From positions 3,128,501-3,192,500 of the forward strand of contig NZ_CP087135.1 of the NCBI RefSeq assembly GCF_020911945.1: a DNA stretch of 64,000 nucleotides, in the 5' to 3' direction. A program made the translations under genes and the position numbers. Under the pieces are notes generated by a model. That model saw nothing but the letters and a program-made list of their open reading frames with translations. It ran no database searches and had not been told where the DNA came from. This DNA comes from Flavobacterium galactosidilyticum. GTDB taxonomy: Bacteria; Bacteroidota; Bacteroidia; Flavobacteriales; Flavobacteriaceae. Shown here piece after piece: positions 55,901-63,373 of the stretch. Each line of letters starts with the position of its first letter. The stretch's first letter is position 1.

Positions 55901-57483
55901 GAAATTCCACTCCTTATGTGGGATTAATTTCTCCACCTCCGCACCACGATATTTATTCAATCGAAGATTTATCACAGTTGATTTTTGATTTAAAAAATGC
56001 CAATAGAGAAGCGCGTATTAATGTGAAATTAGTTTCAGAAGTTGGTGTTGGAACAATCGCTGCTGGTGTTGCCAAAGCAAAAGCCGATGTGATTTTGATT
56101 TCAGGATATGACGGAGGAACTGGCGCTGCACCATTAACATCATTGCAACATACAGGAATTCCGTGGGAACTTGGTTTAGCCGAAGCGCAACAAACCTTAC
56201 TATTAAATGATTTAAGAAGCCGTGTAGTTTTAGAGTGTGACGGCCAGTTAAAAACAGGACGTGATGTGGCTATTGCGGCTTTACTTGGCGCAGAAGAATT
56301 TGGTTTTGCCACAGCGCCTTTAGTCGCTTCTGGTTGTATTATGATGAGAGCTTGTCACTTAAATACTTGTCCGGTTGGGATTGCAACGCAAGATCCAGAA
56401 TTGAGAAAAAATTTCAAAGGTACTCCTGAGCATATCATTAATTTCATGTATTTTATTGCCGAAGAGCTACGCGAAATAATGGCTCAACTAGGATTTAGAA
56501 CACTGAAAGAAATGGTGGGACAATCGCAGAAATTGAATGTTAACAAAGCAATTACACATTATAAAGCGAGTGGACTGGACTTATCAGCTATTTTATACAA
56601 GCCAGAAAAAGGAAAAACAGTTCCAAATCACAATACCACTGCGCAAGATCACGCATTAGAACATGTATTGGATTTTGATATCATAAAAGCGGCGATACCT
56701 TCAATTTATCGAAAAGAAAAAACAAGAGTTACTTTTAAAATAAAAAATACAGACCGTTCTGTTGGAGCCATTTTAAGTAACGAAATTTCAAAAATATACG
56801 GTGCAAAAGGATTACCAGACGATACCATATTAGTTGATTTTGAAGGATCAGCTGGACAAAGTTTTGGTGCTTTTGCAACAAACGGTCTCTCTTTCAAAAT
56901 TCACGGAAATTGTAATGACTATTTAGGAAAAGGACTTTCTGGAGCTAAATTAATTATCAAGGTTCCTCCTACCGCTACTTTCAAACCAGAAGAAAATATC
57001 ATAATAGGAAACGTTGCGCTTTACGGAGCTATTACTGGAGAAGCGTATATAAACGGAATGGCCGGAGAACGTTTTTGTGTTAGAAATTCGGGAGCAACAG
57101 CTATTGTTGAAGGAATTGGAGATCATGGATGCGAATATATGACTGGAGGAACAGTAGTCGTTTTAGGTAAAACAGGACGAAATTTCGCAGCAGGAATGAG
57201 CGGTGGTATTGCATATGTTTATGATCCAAATAAAAAGTTTGACGCCACTGTTTGCAATATGGAGGTGGTAGCGTTCGAACCTCTAGAAGAGCACGACACT
57301 ACATACTTAAGACGTTTAATAAAAAATCATTCTCTATATACTAGTAGTCCATTAGCAAAGAGAATTTTAGAAGATTGGGACAAGCAACAGAACAATTTCG
57401 TAAAAGTAATGCCAACAGATTACAAAAAAGCATTGCAAAGATTGGCGGAAGAAAAACAGATTGAAGAACTACTAGCACTATAA
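52966..57483 (+). CDS. gltB: Glutamate synthase (NADPH) large subunit
   Basis: A 1505-residue enzyme that, with GltD, makes two glutamates from glutamine and 2-oxoglutarate. The class II amidotransferase domain starts at Cys18 after a short propeptide ([13 protein letters not shown]), then [10 protein letters not shown] and [13 protein letters not shown]. The central domain and FMN-binding synthase domain ([67 protein letters not shown]) are complete. The [3Fe-4S] cysteines lie in [17 protein letters not shown]. The C-terminal GXGXG beta-helix domain ([10 protein letters not shown]...[29 protein letters not shown]) is intact. gltD follows 2 bp later, a translationally coupled pair. Confidence 0.98.
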   Translation: [1505 protein letters not shown]

Positions 57484-57485
57484 TT

Positions 57486-58940
57486 ATGGGAAAGATAGGA
57501 GGATTTAGAGAATATAATAGAACGGACGAAAGTAATATAGTTGTCGAAGAACGAGTGTCAAATTACAAGGAATTTACGATTCCATTGGAAAAAGATAAGA
57601 TGAAAGAGCAAGGATCCAGATGCATGGATTGCGGCATTCCCTTTTGTCACAGTGCTTGTCCATTGGGAAATCTGATTCCTGATTTTAATGATATGGTACA
57701 TCAGGAAGAATGGCAAAGCGCATTAGAAATTTTGCAATCGACCAATAATTTTCCAGAATTTACAGGTCGCCTATGCCCTGCTCCATGTGAAAAATCATGC
57801 GTTTTAGGAATTATAAATGAACCTGTAGCTATTGAAAACATAGAAAAAAATATCATTGAACGCGGTTTTGCTGAAGGATGGATTAAACCGCAAACTCCCG
57901 CAGTAAGAACAGGAAAAAAAGTAGCAGTTGTAGGTTCTGGTCCTGCAGGATTAGCAGCTGCGCAACAACTAAACCGAGCTGGTCACAGTGTTACTGTTTT
58001 CGAAAGAGACAATGCAATAGGTGGTTTATTACGTTACGGAATTCCAAATTTCAAGCTAGAAAAAGGAATTATTGACAGACGTGTAGCGATTTTAAAAGCG
58101 GAAGGAATTGTGTTTAAAACCAATATAAATGTTGGTATAAATTACAGTATTGAAGAACTAAATTCATTTGATTCAATTGTACTATGCGGTGGAGCAACCG
58201 AAAGAAGAAGCTTACCAACAAAAGGAATTGAAAGCAAAGGCGTTGTACAAGCCATGGATTTCTTGACCCAACAGACCAAATCTCTGTATGGAGAAAAAAT
58301 TGAAAATCAAGTTCTGGCAACTGGCAAAAACGTTATTGTGATTGGTGGTGGCGATACAGGCTCTGACTGCGTGGGAACTTCAAATAGACATGGTGCTAAA
58401 TCAGTAACTAACTTTGAAATTTTACCTAAACCTCCAGTTGGCAGAAGTGAATCTACACCTTGGCCATTTTGGCCTTTGCAATTAAAAACTTCTTCTTCCC
58501 ATGAAGAAGGTTGCAATAGAAATTGGTTAATTAATACTAAAGAATTCATTTCGAATGAAAAAGGAGAATTAGTTGGTTTAAAAACAGTCGAAGTAGCGTG
58601 GAAAATGACAAATGGTCAAAGACCCGAATTAATTGAGAAAGAAGGATCAGAGAAAATTTGGCCTTGTGATTTAGCGTTATTAGCATTAGGATTTACAGGT
58701 CCTGAAAAAAATTTAAGTGATCAATTAGGCTTGGAAGTTGATTTTAGAAGTAATTATAAAGCAACTAATTATCAAACAAATGTTCCACATATCTTTACGG
58801 CTGGCGATATGAGAAGAGGACAATCACTGATTGTTTGGGCTATTTCAGAAGGACGTGAAGCGGCAAGAGAAGTTGATAACTTTTTAATGGGTTATACCAA
58901 TTTACCAACAAAAGGACAAGGCGATTTACCTAGTTTATAG
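57486..58940 (+). CDS. gltD: Glutamate synthase (NADPH) small subunit
   Basis: A 484-residue flavoprotein that feeds electrons from NADPH to GltB. The N-terminal iron-sulfur region has CMDCGIPFCHSACPLGNLIPD and CPAPCEKSCVLG; the FAD motif is VAVVGSGPAGLAAAQQLNRAG; GGLLRYGIPNFKLEK follows; the NADPH motif is VIVIGGGDTGSDCVGTSNRHGA; and the C-terminal FAD-binding TAGDMRRGQSLIVWAISEGREAA is intact. The length is normal. It overlaps nothing but sits 2 bp after gltB, and the pair ends with a strong terminator. Together they assimilate ammonium with glutamine synthetase. Confidence 0.98.
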   Translation: MGKIGGFREYNRTDESNIVVEERVSNYKEFTIPLEKDKMKEQGSRCMDCGIPFCHSACPLGNLIPDFNDMVHQEEWQSALEILQSTNNFPEFTGRLCPAPCEKSCVLGIINEPVAIENIEKNIIERGFAEGWIKPQTPAVRTGKKVAVVGSGPAGLAAAQQLNRAGHSVTVFERDNAIGGLLRYGIPNFKLEKGIIDRRVAILKAEGIVFKTNINVGINYSIEELNSFDSIVLCGGATERRSLPTKGIESKGVVQAMDFLTQQTKSLYGEKIENQVLATGKNVIVIGGGDTGSDCVGTSNRHGAKSVTNFEILPKPPVGRSESTPWPFWPLQLKTSSSHEEGCNRNWLINTKEFISNEKGELVGLKTVEVAWKMTNGQRPELIEKEGSEKIWPCDLALLALGFTGPEKNLSDQLGLEVDFRSNYKATNYQTNVPHIFTAGDMRRGQSLIVWAISEGREAAREVDNFLMGYTNLPTKGQGDLPSL

Positions 58941-58954
58941 CTGCATATAAAATT

Positions 58955-58992
58955 AAAAGACCCTTGATTCAATTTCAATCAAGGGTCTTTTT
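58955..58992 (+). terminator. Intrinsic terminator after gltBD
   Basis: AAAAGACCCTTGATT/AATCAAGGGTCTTTT, a perfect 15-bp stem with a short loop and T-run. Confidence 0.92.
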
Positions 58993-59061
58993 TTTGCTAT
59001 TTTTAAATAAATGTTTAATTTAAAACTTTTTGTTATATTTCGTTATAATAAATTTATTAAC

Positions 59062-59092
59062 TTGTACAACTAAAGAAAGAATAATAAATTTG
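59062..59092 (+). promoter_or_regulatory. lysA promoter (TTG, 20-bp gap, TAAATTTG)
   Basis: TTG at 59062-59064 and TAAATTTG at 59085-59092 match the Bacteroidetes -33/-7 arrangement, 16 bp before the lysA ATG. Confidence 0.7.
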
Positions 59093-59108
59093 CCAAAAAT
59101 TAATAATC

Positions 59109-60329
59109 ATGCAATCAAAAGACTTACTTCAATTAGCAGAACAGTATGGCAGTCCATTATACGTATATGATGCTGCAAAAATTCAATCTCAATATAATAG
59201 ACTATCAAAAGCTTTCTCGAAGGTAAATAAGCTACGAATTAATTATGCGATGAAGGCACTATCAAATGTAGCAATTCTGCAATTATTGCAAGAAATGGGT
59301 TCAGGTCTTGATACTGTATCTATTCAGGAAGTAATGTTAGGACTTCATGCAGGTTATGAACCAGATCGAATTTTCTATACTCCTAATGGCGTTTCACTAG
59401 AAGAAATCGAAGAAGTGAATGCTATGGGAGTTCAAATCAATATTGATAACTTATCTATTCTAGAGCAATTTGGAACTAAATATCCACACGTTCCTGTTTG
59501 CATCCGAATAAATCCTCACGTTATGGCAGGAGGAAATGCAAATATATCTGTTGGACACATCGATAGTAAATTTGGTATTTCAGTTCATCAATTACCACAT
59601 CTAGTTCGCATTGTAGAAAATACAAAAATGAATATAGTAGGAATACACATGCATACTGGTTCAGATATTCTTGATATTGAAGTATTCTTATATGCAGCTG
59701 AAATATTATTTGATGCAGCTAAAAGCTTTAAAAACCTTGAATTCTTGGACTTTGGAAGCGGATTTAAAGTTCCTTACAAAAAAGACGATATAGAAACTGA
59801 TATAGAAGAACTAGGTAAAAAACTATCTAAAAGATTCAATGCTTTTTGTGTTGAATACGGTAAAGAATTAACCCTAATATTTGAACCAGGAAAATTCTTG
59901 GTAAGTGAAGCTGGTTACTTTTTAGCTAAAGTTAATGTGGTAAAACAAACGACCTCTACTGTTTTTGCTGGTATCGATAGCGGATTCAATCATTTAATCA
60001 GGCCAATGTTTTACGGTTCGCAACATCATATTGAAAACATTTCACACCCAAAAGGGAAAGAACGTTTTTACTCTGTAGTAGGATACATTTGCGAGACAGA
60101 TACGTTTGCAAATAATAGAAGAATTTCAGAAATTAAAGAAGGTGATATTTTGAGTTTTAGAAATGCCGGAGCATATTGTTTTTCTATGGCTTCAAATTAT
60201 AATTCACGTTACAAGCCAGCTGAAGTTTTATGGATGAATGGCGAAGGGCACCTAATTCGAGCTCATGAAACTTTTGAGGATTTACTTAAAAATCAAATTT
60301 CACTTCCCGTAACTACGGCAACAGTCTAA
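59109..60329 (+). CDS. lysA: Diaminopimelate decarboxylase
   Basis: A 406-residue PLP enzyme catalysing the last step of lysine synthesis (meso-diaminopimelate to lysine). The PLP Lys is in INYAMKALSN; GSGLDTVSIQEV, HMHTGSDIL, EFLDFGSGFKVPY, and EPGKFLV (EPGR variant) follow; the substrate Cys/Glu motif is ICETDTFA and the C-terminal Tyr is in NAGAYCFSMASNYNSR. The alanine racemase-like barrel and C-terminal beta domain are complete. It is monocistronic with its own promoter and terminator. Glutamate from gltBD supplies its amino donor upstream in the pathway. Confidence 0.97.
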   Translation: MQSKDLLQLAEQYGSPLYVYDAAKIQSQYNRLSKAFSKVNKLRINYAMKALSNVAILQLLQEMGSGLDTVSIQEVMLGLHAGYEPDRIFYTPNGVSLEEIEEVNAMGVQINIDNLSILEQFGTKYPHVPVCIRINPHVMAGGNANISVGHIDSKFGISVHQLPHLVRIVENTKMNIVGIHMHTGSDILDIEVFLYAAEILFDAAKSFKNLEFLDFGSGFKVPYKKDDIETDIEELGKKLSKRFNAFCVEYGKELTLIFEPGKFLVSEAGYFLAKVNVVKQTTSTVFAGIDSGFNHLIRPMFYGSQHHIENISHPKGKERFYSVVGYICETDTFANNRRISEIKEGDILSFRNAGAYCFSMASNYNSRYKPAEVLWMNGEGHLIRAHETFEDLLKNQISLPVTTATV

Positions 60330-60336
60330 AATAACA

Positions 60337-60368
60337 ATCCCATTCGTTAGTCCGAATGGGATTTTTTT
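60337..60368 (+). terminator. Intrinsic terminator after lysA
   Basis: AATCCCATTCG/CGAATGGGATT stem with a 6-nt loop and T-run. Confidence 0.88.
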
Positions 60369-60444
60369 ATCAAAAAAATCAATCGAAAAACATATTTAGC
60401 CAAAAAATAATCAGTTCTTAACATACTAAATGAAGTAGTTTATT

Positions 60445-60452
60445 TACATTTG
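60445..60452 (+). promoter_or_regulatory. -7 box (TACATTTG) for the PhoA-type phosphatase
   Basis: An exact TAnnTTTG match 27 bp before the ATG at 60480. It contains the TTG at 60450, which is therefore not the start codon. Confidence 0.65.
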
Positions 60453-60479
60453 AATTTCTTACAAAAAAAATCAAAAACA

Positions 60480-61895
60480 ATGGATAGACGGAAATTTTTC
60501 AAAAACGGTTCTTTATTTGCTATTGGAGCGACCATATTAAATCCTTTCGAAGGAAATGCAAAAGAACTTGATTTTGACACTTTAAAAAAGAATACAAAAG
60601 CAAAAAATATCATTGTGATTGTTAGCGATGGAATGAGCATCGGTACACTAAACATGGCTGATATCTACCTCAATAGAAAAACTGGAAAAGGCAGTAACTG
60701 GATTCAATTATATAAAGACAATAAAGTAACTCGAGGTTTGATGGATATGGCTTCGGCATCATCAATCGTTACTGATTCTGCAGCAGCAAGTTCTTCTTGG
60801 GGAAGTGGTTTTCGTGTAAAAAATGGTTCTTTAAATGTTGGTGTAAACGGAGAAGAGTACCTTCCAATTTGGCAGAAATTTAAAAAAGCAGGAAAAATGG
60901 CGGGTTGTGTGACTACAGTTCCTATTACTCATGCCACACCTGCTGGATTTTGTGTTGCTTCAAAAAGCAGAAATAGTCAGGATAGTATAGCCGAAATGTA
61001 TCTTGACCTGAAATTTGATATTATGATGGGTGGTGGAAATAACTATTTTTCTTCTGAAAGCCGCAAAGATAAACGGGATCTGTATCAAGAGTTTTCTAAC
61101 AATGGATTTTCTGTAGTAAAAAACAAAAGTGAAATGTTTGCTTGCGGTAATAGCAAGCCTATTCTTGGCGTATTTTATAACGATGGATTACCCTATTCTA
61201 AAGATAGAGAAAGTAGTAAAGAATTAACCGGAACTATTCCTACATTAGCAGAAATGGCACAACGTGCTATTGATAAAATGAAAAATCATCCCAATGGTTT
61301 TGTACTTCAAGTAGAAGCTGGAAAAGTGGATTGGGCGGCACATGGAAACGATATTACAGGTTTACTTTACGATCAAGTAGCACACGATGAAGTTGTAAAA
61401 CTTGCTATTGATTTTGCCGAAAAAGATAAAAATACTCTTGTAATTATTACTACTGACCATGGAAATGCCAATCCGGGAATTATCTACGGTAGAGATGCAG
61501 ATGCTAATTTTGATAGTATTCAAAATTACAAACAAACTAATGAATGGATCTTAAACGGAATTGGCCAAGAAACTACAGTTTCACAGTTAATTGACAGAAT
61601 CGAATACGCTAATAAAACAATTCTAAAACAGGATGAAGCTAAGGAAATTTTAAATTTTTATTCGAATATTAAATTAGAAGAGGGTCTTTATAATCCAAGA
61701 CATTTGCCTTTCAAATTACTAGCTGACATTCAAAAGAAATACAATTCAGTCGGCTGGATTAGTATGGATCATTCTGCTGATTATAGTGAACTAGCGATGT
61801 ATGGCCCTGGAAGTGACTTATTGAAACCTTTCATTAAAAATACGGACTTACATTATTTAATGTTAGAAGCTGCTGAAGTAGAAAATAAATTTTAG
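60480..61895 (+). CDS. Alkaline phosphatase (PhoA superfamily, PF00245), Tat-exported
   Basis: A 471-residue phosphomonoesterase. The start at 60480 gives a Tat signal (MDRRKFFKNGSLFAIGATIL) with twin arginines. Active-site blocks: IIVIVSDGMSIGTLNMAD (metal-binding Asp), VTDSAAASSSWGSG (nucleophile Ser), PITHATPAGF, VLQVEAGKVDWAAHGND, VIITTDHGNANPG and MDHSADYSELAMYGPGS (C-terminal His). All metal ligands appear present. It hydrolyses phosphate esters outside the cytoplasm to supply phosphate. It is convergent with a PafA-type phosphatase, with an IS element between them. Confidence 0.93.
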   Translation: MDRRKFFKNGSLFAIGATILNPFEGNAKELDFDTLKKNTKAKNIIVIVSDGMSIGTLNMADIYLNRKTGKGSNWIQLYKDNKVTRGLMDMASASSIVTDSAAASSSWGSGFRVKNGSLNVGVNGEEYLPIWQKFKKAGKMAGCVTTVPITHATPAGFCVASKSRNSQDSIAEMYLDLKFDIMMGGGNNYFSSESRKDKRDLYQEFSNNGFSVVKNKSEMFACGNSKPILGVFYNDGLPYSKDRESSKELTGTIPTLAEMAQRAIDKMKNHPNGFVLQVEAGKVDWAAHGNDITGLLYDQVAHDEVVKLAIDFAEKDKNTLVIITTDHGNANPGIIYGRDADANFDSIQNYKQTNEWILNGIGQETTVSQLIDRIEYANKTILKQDEAKEILNFYSNIKLEEGLYNPRHLPFKLLADIQKKYNSVGWISMDHSADYSELAMYGPGSDLLKPFIKNTDLHYLMLEAAEVENKF

Positions 61896-61911
61896 TGTCT
61901 AAATTAAAAAC

Positions 61912-61953
61912 TAAAAAAACTCCTATCTTATTCAAAGACAGGAGTTTTTTTTT
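61912..61953 (+). terminator. Intrinsic terminator after the PhoA-type phosphatase
   Basis: AAAAACTCCT...AGGAGTTTTT stem with an inner TCT/AGA pair and a long T-run, just left of the IS element. Confidence 0.88.
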
Positions 61954-61961
61954 TAAAATTA

Positions 61962-61986
61962 TGTCCCGTCCTGAAATAGCGATACA
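61962..61986. repeat. Left terminal inverted repeat of the IS
   Basis: 25 bp, matching the complement of 63323-63347 at 21 of 25 positions; the outermost TGTC is identical. Confidence 0.9.
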
Positions 61987-62000
61987 CAAAAAACATCGTT

Positions 62001-62429
62001 ATGGAAGAAACTTTCAATTATGCAAAGCGTACTCAAAAAGACTATTCAATGTCTTTTAAATTACAAATTGTTCAAGAAATAGAACAAGGACATCTCACAG
62101 CAACCGAAGCCACAAAGAAATATGGCATTCAATGTAGAAAGACTGTTATAGAATGGTTGCGAAAATTTGGTAACTTTGATTGGGAAAACCAATCTCGTTT
62201 GAATATGCCAAAGACATCAGAACAAAAAATCATGGAACTTGAAGCTCAAGTCAAGTTATTAGAAAAGCAAAAGGCATTTCTAGAACGACAAGCTTATGTT
62301 GCAGACAAAAAAGCGATACTATTTGATATGATGATAGATTTAGCAGAGAAAGAATATCATATCGATATACGAAAAAACTCTGTACCCGAACAATCGACTA
62401 CTTCAAAACAAAAGAACAAAAAACAGTAG
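62001..62429 (+). CDS. IS3-family transposase OrfA (HTH protein)
   Basis: A 142-residue DNA-binding part of the transposase. The helix-turn-helix is MSFKLQIVQEIEQGHLTATEATKKYGIQCRKTVIEWLRKFG, followed by a leucine/coiled-coil segment (SEQKIMELEAQVKLLEKQKAFLERQAYVADKKAILFDMMIDLAEKEY). The length and layout fit IS150-like OrfA. It ends in a lysine-rich tail (TSKQKNKKQ) where the -1 frame used by orfB takes over. Confidence 0.93.
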   Translation: MEETFNYAKRTQKDYSMSFKLQIVQEIEQGHLTATEATKKYGIQCRKTVIEWLRKFGNFDWENQSRLNMPKTSEQKIMELEAQVKLLEKQKAFLERQAYVADKKAILFDMMIDLAEKEYHIDIRKNSVPEQSTTSKQKNKKQ

Positions 62430-62443
62430 CGTTTACCTGTTAT

Positions 62444-63319
62444 TTGTTCGGGATAGACAGACAGGTTTATTATCGAAAAATTAAAAGAAGAGCATCCAAA
62501 CAGAACAAAGCCCAAGAAGTAATTTTGATGGTAAATGATATCAGAAAAACAATGCCTAGACTAGGTACTAGAAAACTATATTATCTTCTGCTGGATAAAC
62601 TTCAATTAATGAAAATAGGAAGAGATAAATTCTTTGATATACTCAGAGCTAATCATTTATTGATACAGCCTAAACGAAGTTATCACCTAACAACTAACTC
62701 CCATCATCGATTTAGAAAACATCAAAATCAGATTTTAGATTTAGAAATTAACAGACCTGAACAAGTTTGGGTGTCTGATATAACCTATATCGGGAAAAGA
62801 GAAAATCCATGTTATTTAAGTTTAGTCACAGATGCTTATTCTAAAAAGATTATGGGGTTTTATGTTGCTGATAATATGAACACAGAAAGTAGTTTGAAAG
62901 CTTTAAAAATGGCTCTTAAGCACAGAAATAATAAAACTTTGCAGTTAATACATCACTCTGATAGAGGTTTACAATATTGTGCTAATCAATACCAAAAACA
63001 ACTTAATAAAAATAAGATTGTATGTAGTATGACTCAAAATTCTGACCCTTATCAAAATGCAGTTGCAGAAAGGATTAATGGTATTTTAAAACAAGAATTT
63101 AGCATTGATAAATACAAACAAAAAGCAGAAATTATGCAAAAAGTTGTAAAGGAAGCTATTAATATCTATAATGAAATCAGACCTCATTATTCTAATTATA
63201 TGCTAACGCCAAATCAGATGCATACCCAAAACAAAATTAAAATGAGAACTTATAAAAAAAAAACAGTAGTAAACCGAAGCTTACTACTGTTTAAAAATTG
63301 TACTTTTATTTTTTATTAA
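62444..63319 (+). CDS. IS3-family transposase OrfB (DDE integrase core), made by -1 frameshifting
   Basis: The catalytic part (291 residues from the first alternative start). The rve-type integrase domain has D in WVSDITYIG, D in IHHSDRGLQY and E in AVAERINGILKQEF, with about 35 residues between the last D and E, and a downstream Lys: a complete DDE triad. No ATG begins the frame; reading upstream it is open in the -1 frame through YFKTKEQKTVAFTCYLFGIDRQ, overlapping orfA's end. The active protein is therefore an OrfAB fusion made by programmed -1 frameshifting; slippery candidates are AAAAAAC at 62372-62378 and CAAAAAA at 62417-62423. Confidence 0.93.
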   Translation: MFGIDRQVYYRKIKRRASKQNKAQEVILMVNDIRKTMPRLGTRKLYYLLLDKLQLMKIGRDKFFDILRANHLLIQPKRSYHLTTNSHHRFRKHQNQILDLEINRPEQVWVSDITYIGKRENPCYLSLVTDAYSKKIMGFYVADNMNTESSLKALKMALKHRNNKTLQLIHHSDRGLQYCANQYQKQLNKNKIVCSMTQNSDPYQNAVAERINGILKQEFSIDKYKQKAEIMQKVVKEAINIYNEIRPHYSNYMLTPNQMHTQNKIKMRTYKKKTVVNRSLLLFKNCTFIFY

Positions 63320-63322
63320 TCC

Positions 63323-63347
63323 TGTATCACTTTTTCAGGACTAGACA
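63323..63347. repeat. Right terminal inverted repeat of the IS
   Basis: 25 bp ending ...ACTAGACA, the imperfect complement of the left repeat. Confidence 0.9.
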
Positions 63348-63373
63348 TTACACAGCAAAAAATATATAATAAT

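Larger units (their letters stand above)
61962..63347 (+). mobile_element. IS3-family insertion sequence, intact, 1386 bp
   Basis: Imperfect 25-bp terminal inverted repeats start TGTCCCGTCCTGAAATAGCG on the left and (complement of the right end) TGTCTAGTCCTGAAAAAGTG, with four mismatches out of 25. Both ends are 5'-TG...CA-3', as in IS3 elements. The element is flanked by a 3-bp direct repeat TTA (61959-61961 and 63348-63350), the expected target-site duplication. It holds two overlapping transposase frames, orfA and orfB, with intact HTH and DDE motifs. It lies in the gap between two convergent phosphatase genes and disrupts neither. Confidence 0.95.

Noticed and set aside
54522..56312. Antisense ORFs of 117 and 119 residues inside gltB (54522-54875 and 55953-56312)
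   Set aside because: They are mirror frames of a highly conserved gene and have no independent promoter or motif.
62372..62444. Disrupted transposase caused by a frameshift mutation
   Set aside because: The -1 frame switch near an A-run is a normal IS3-family mechanism, and both halves plus terminal repeats are intact.
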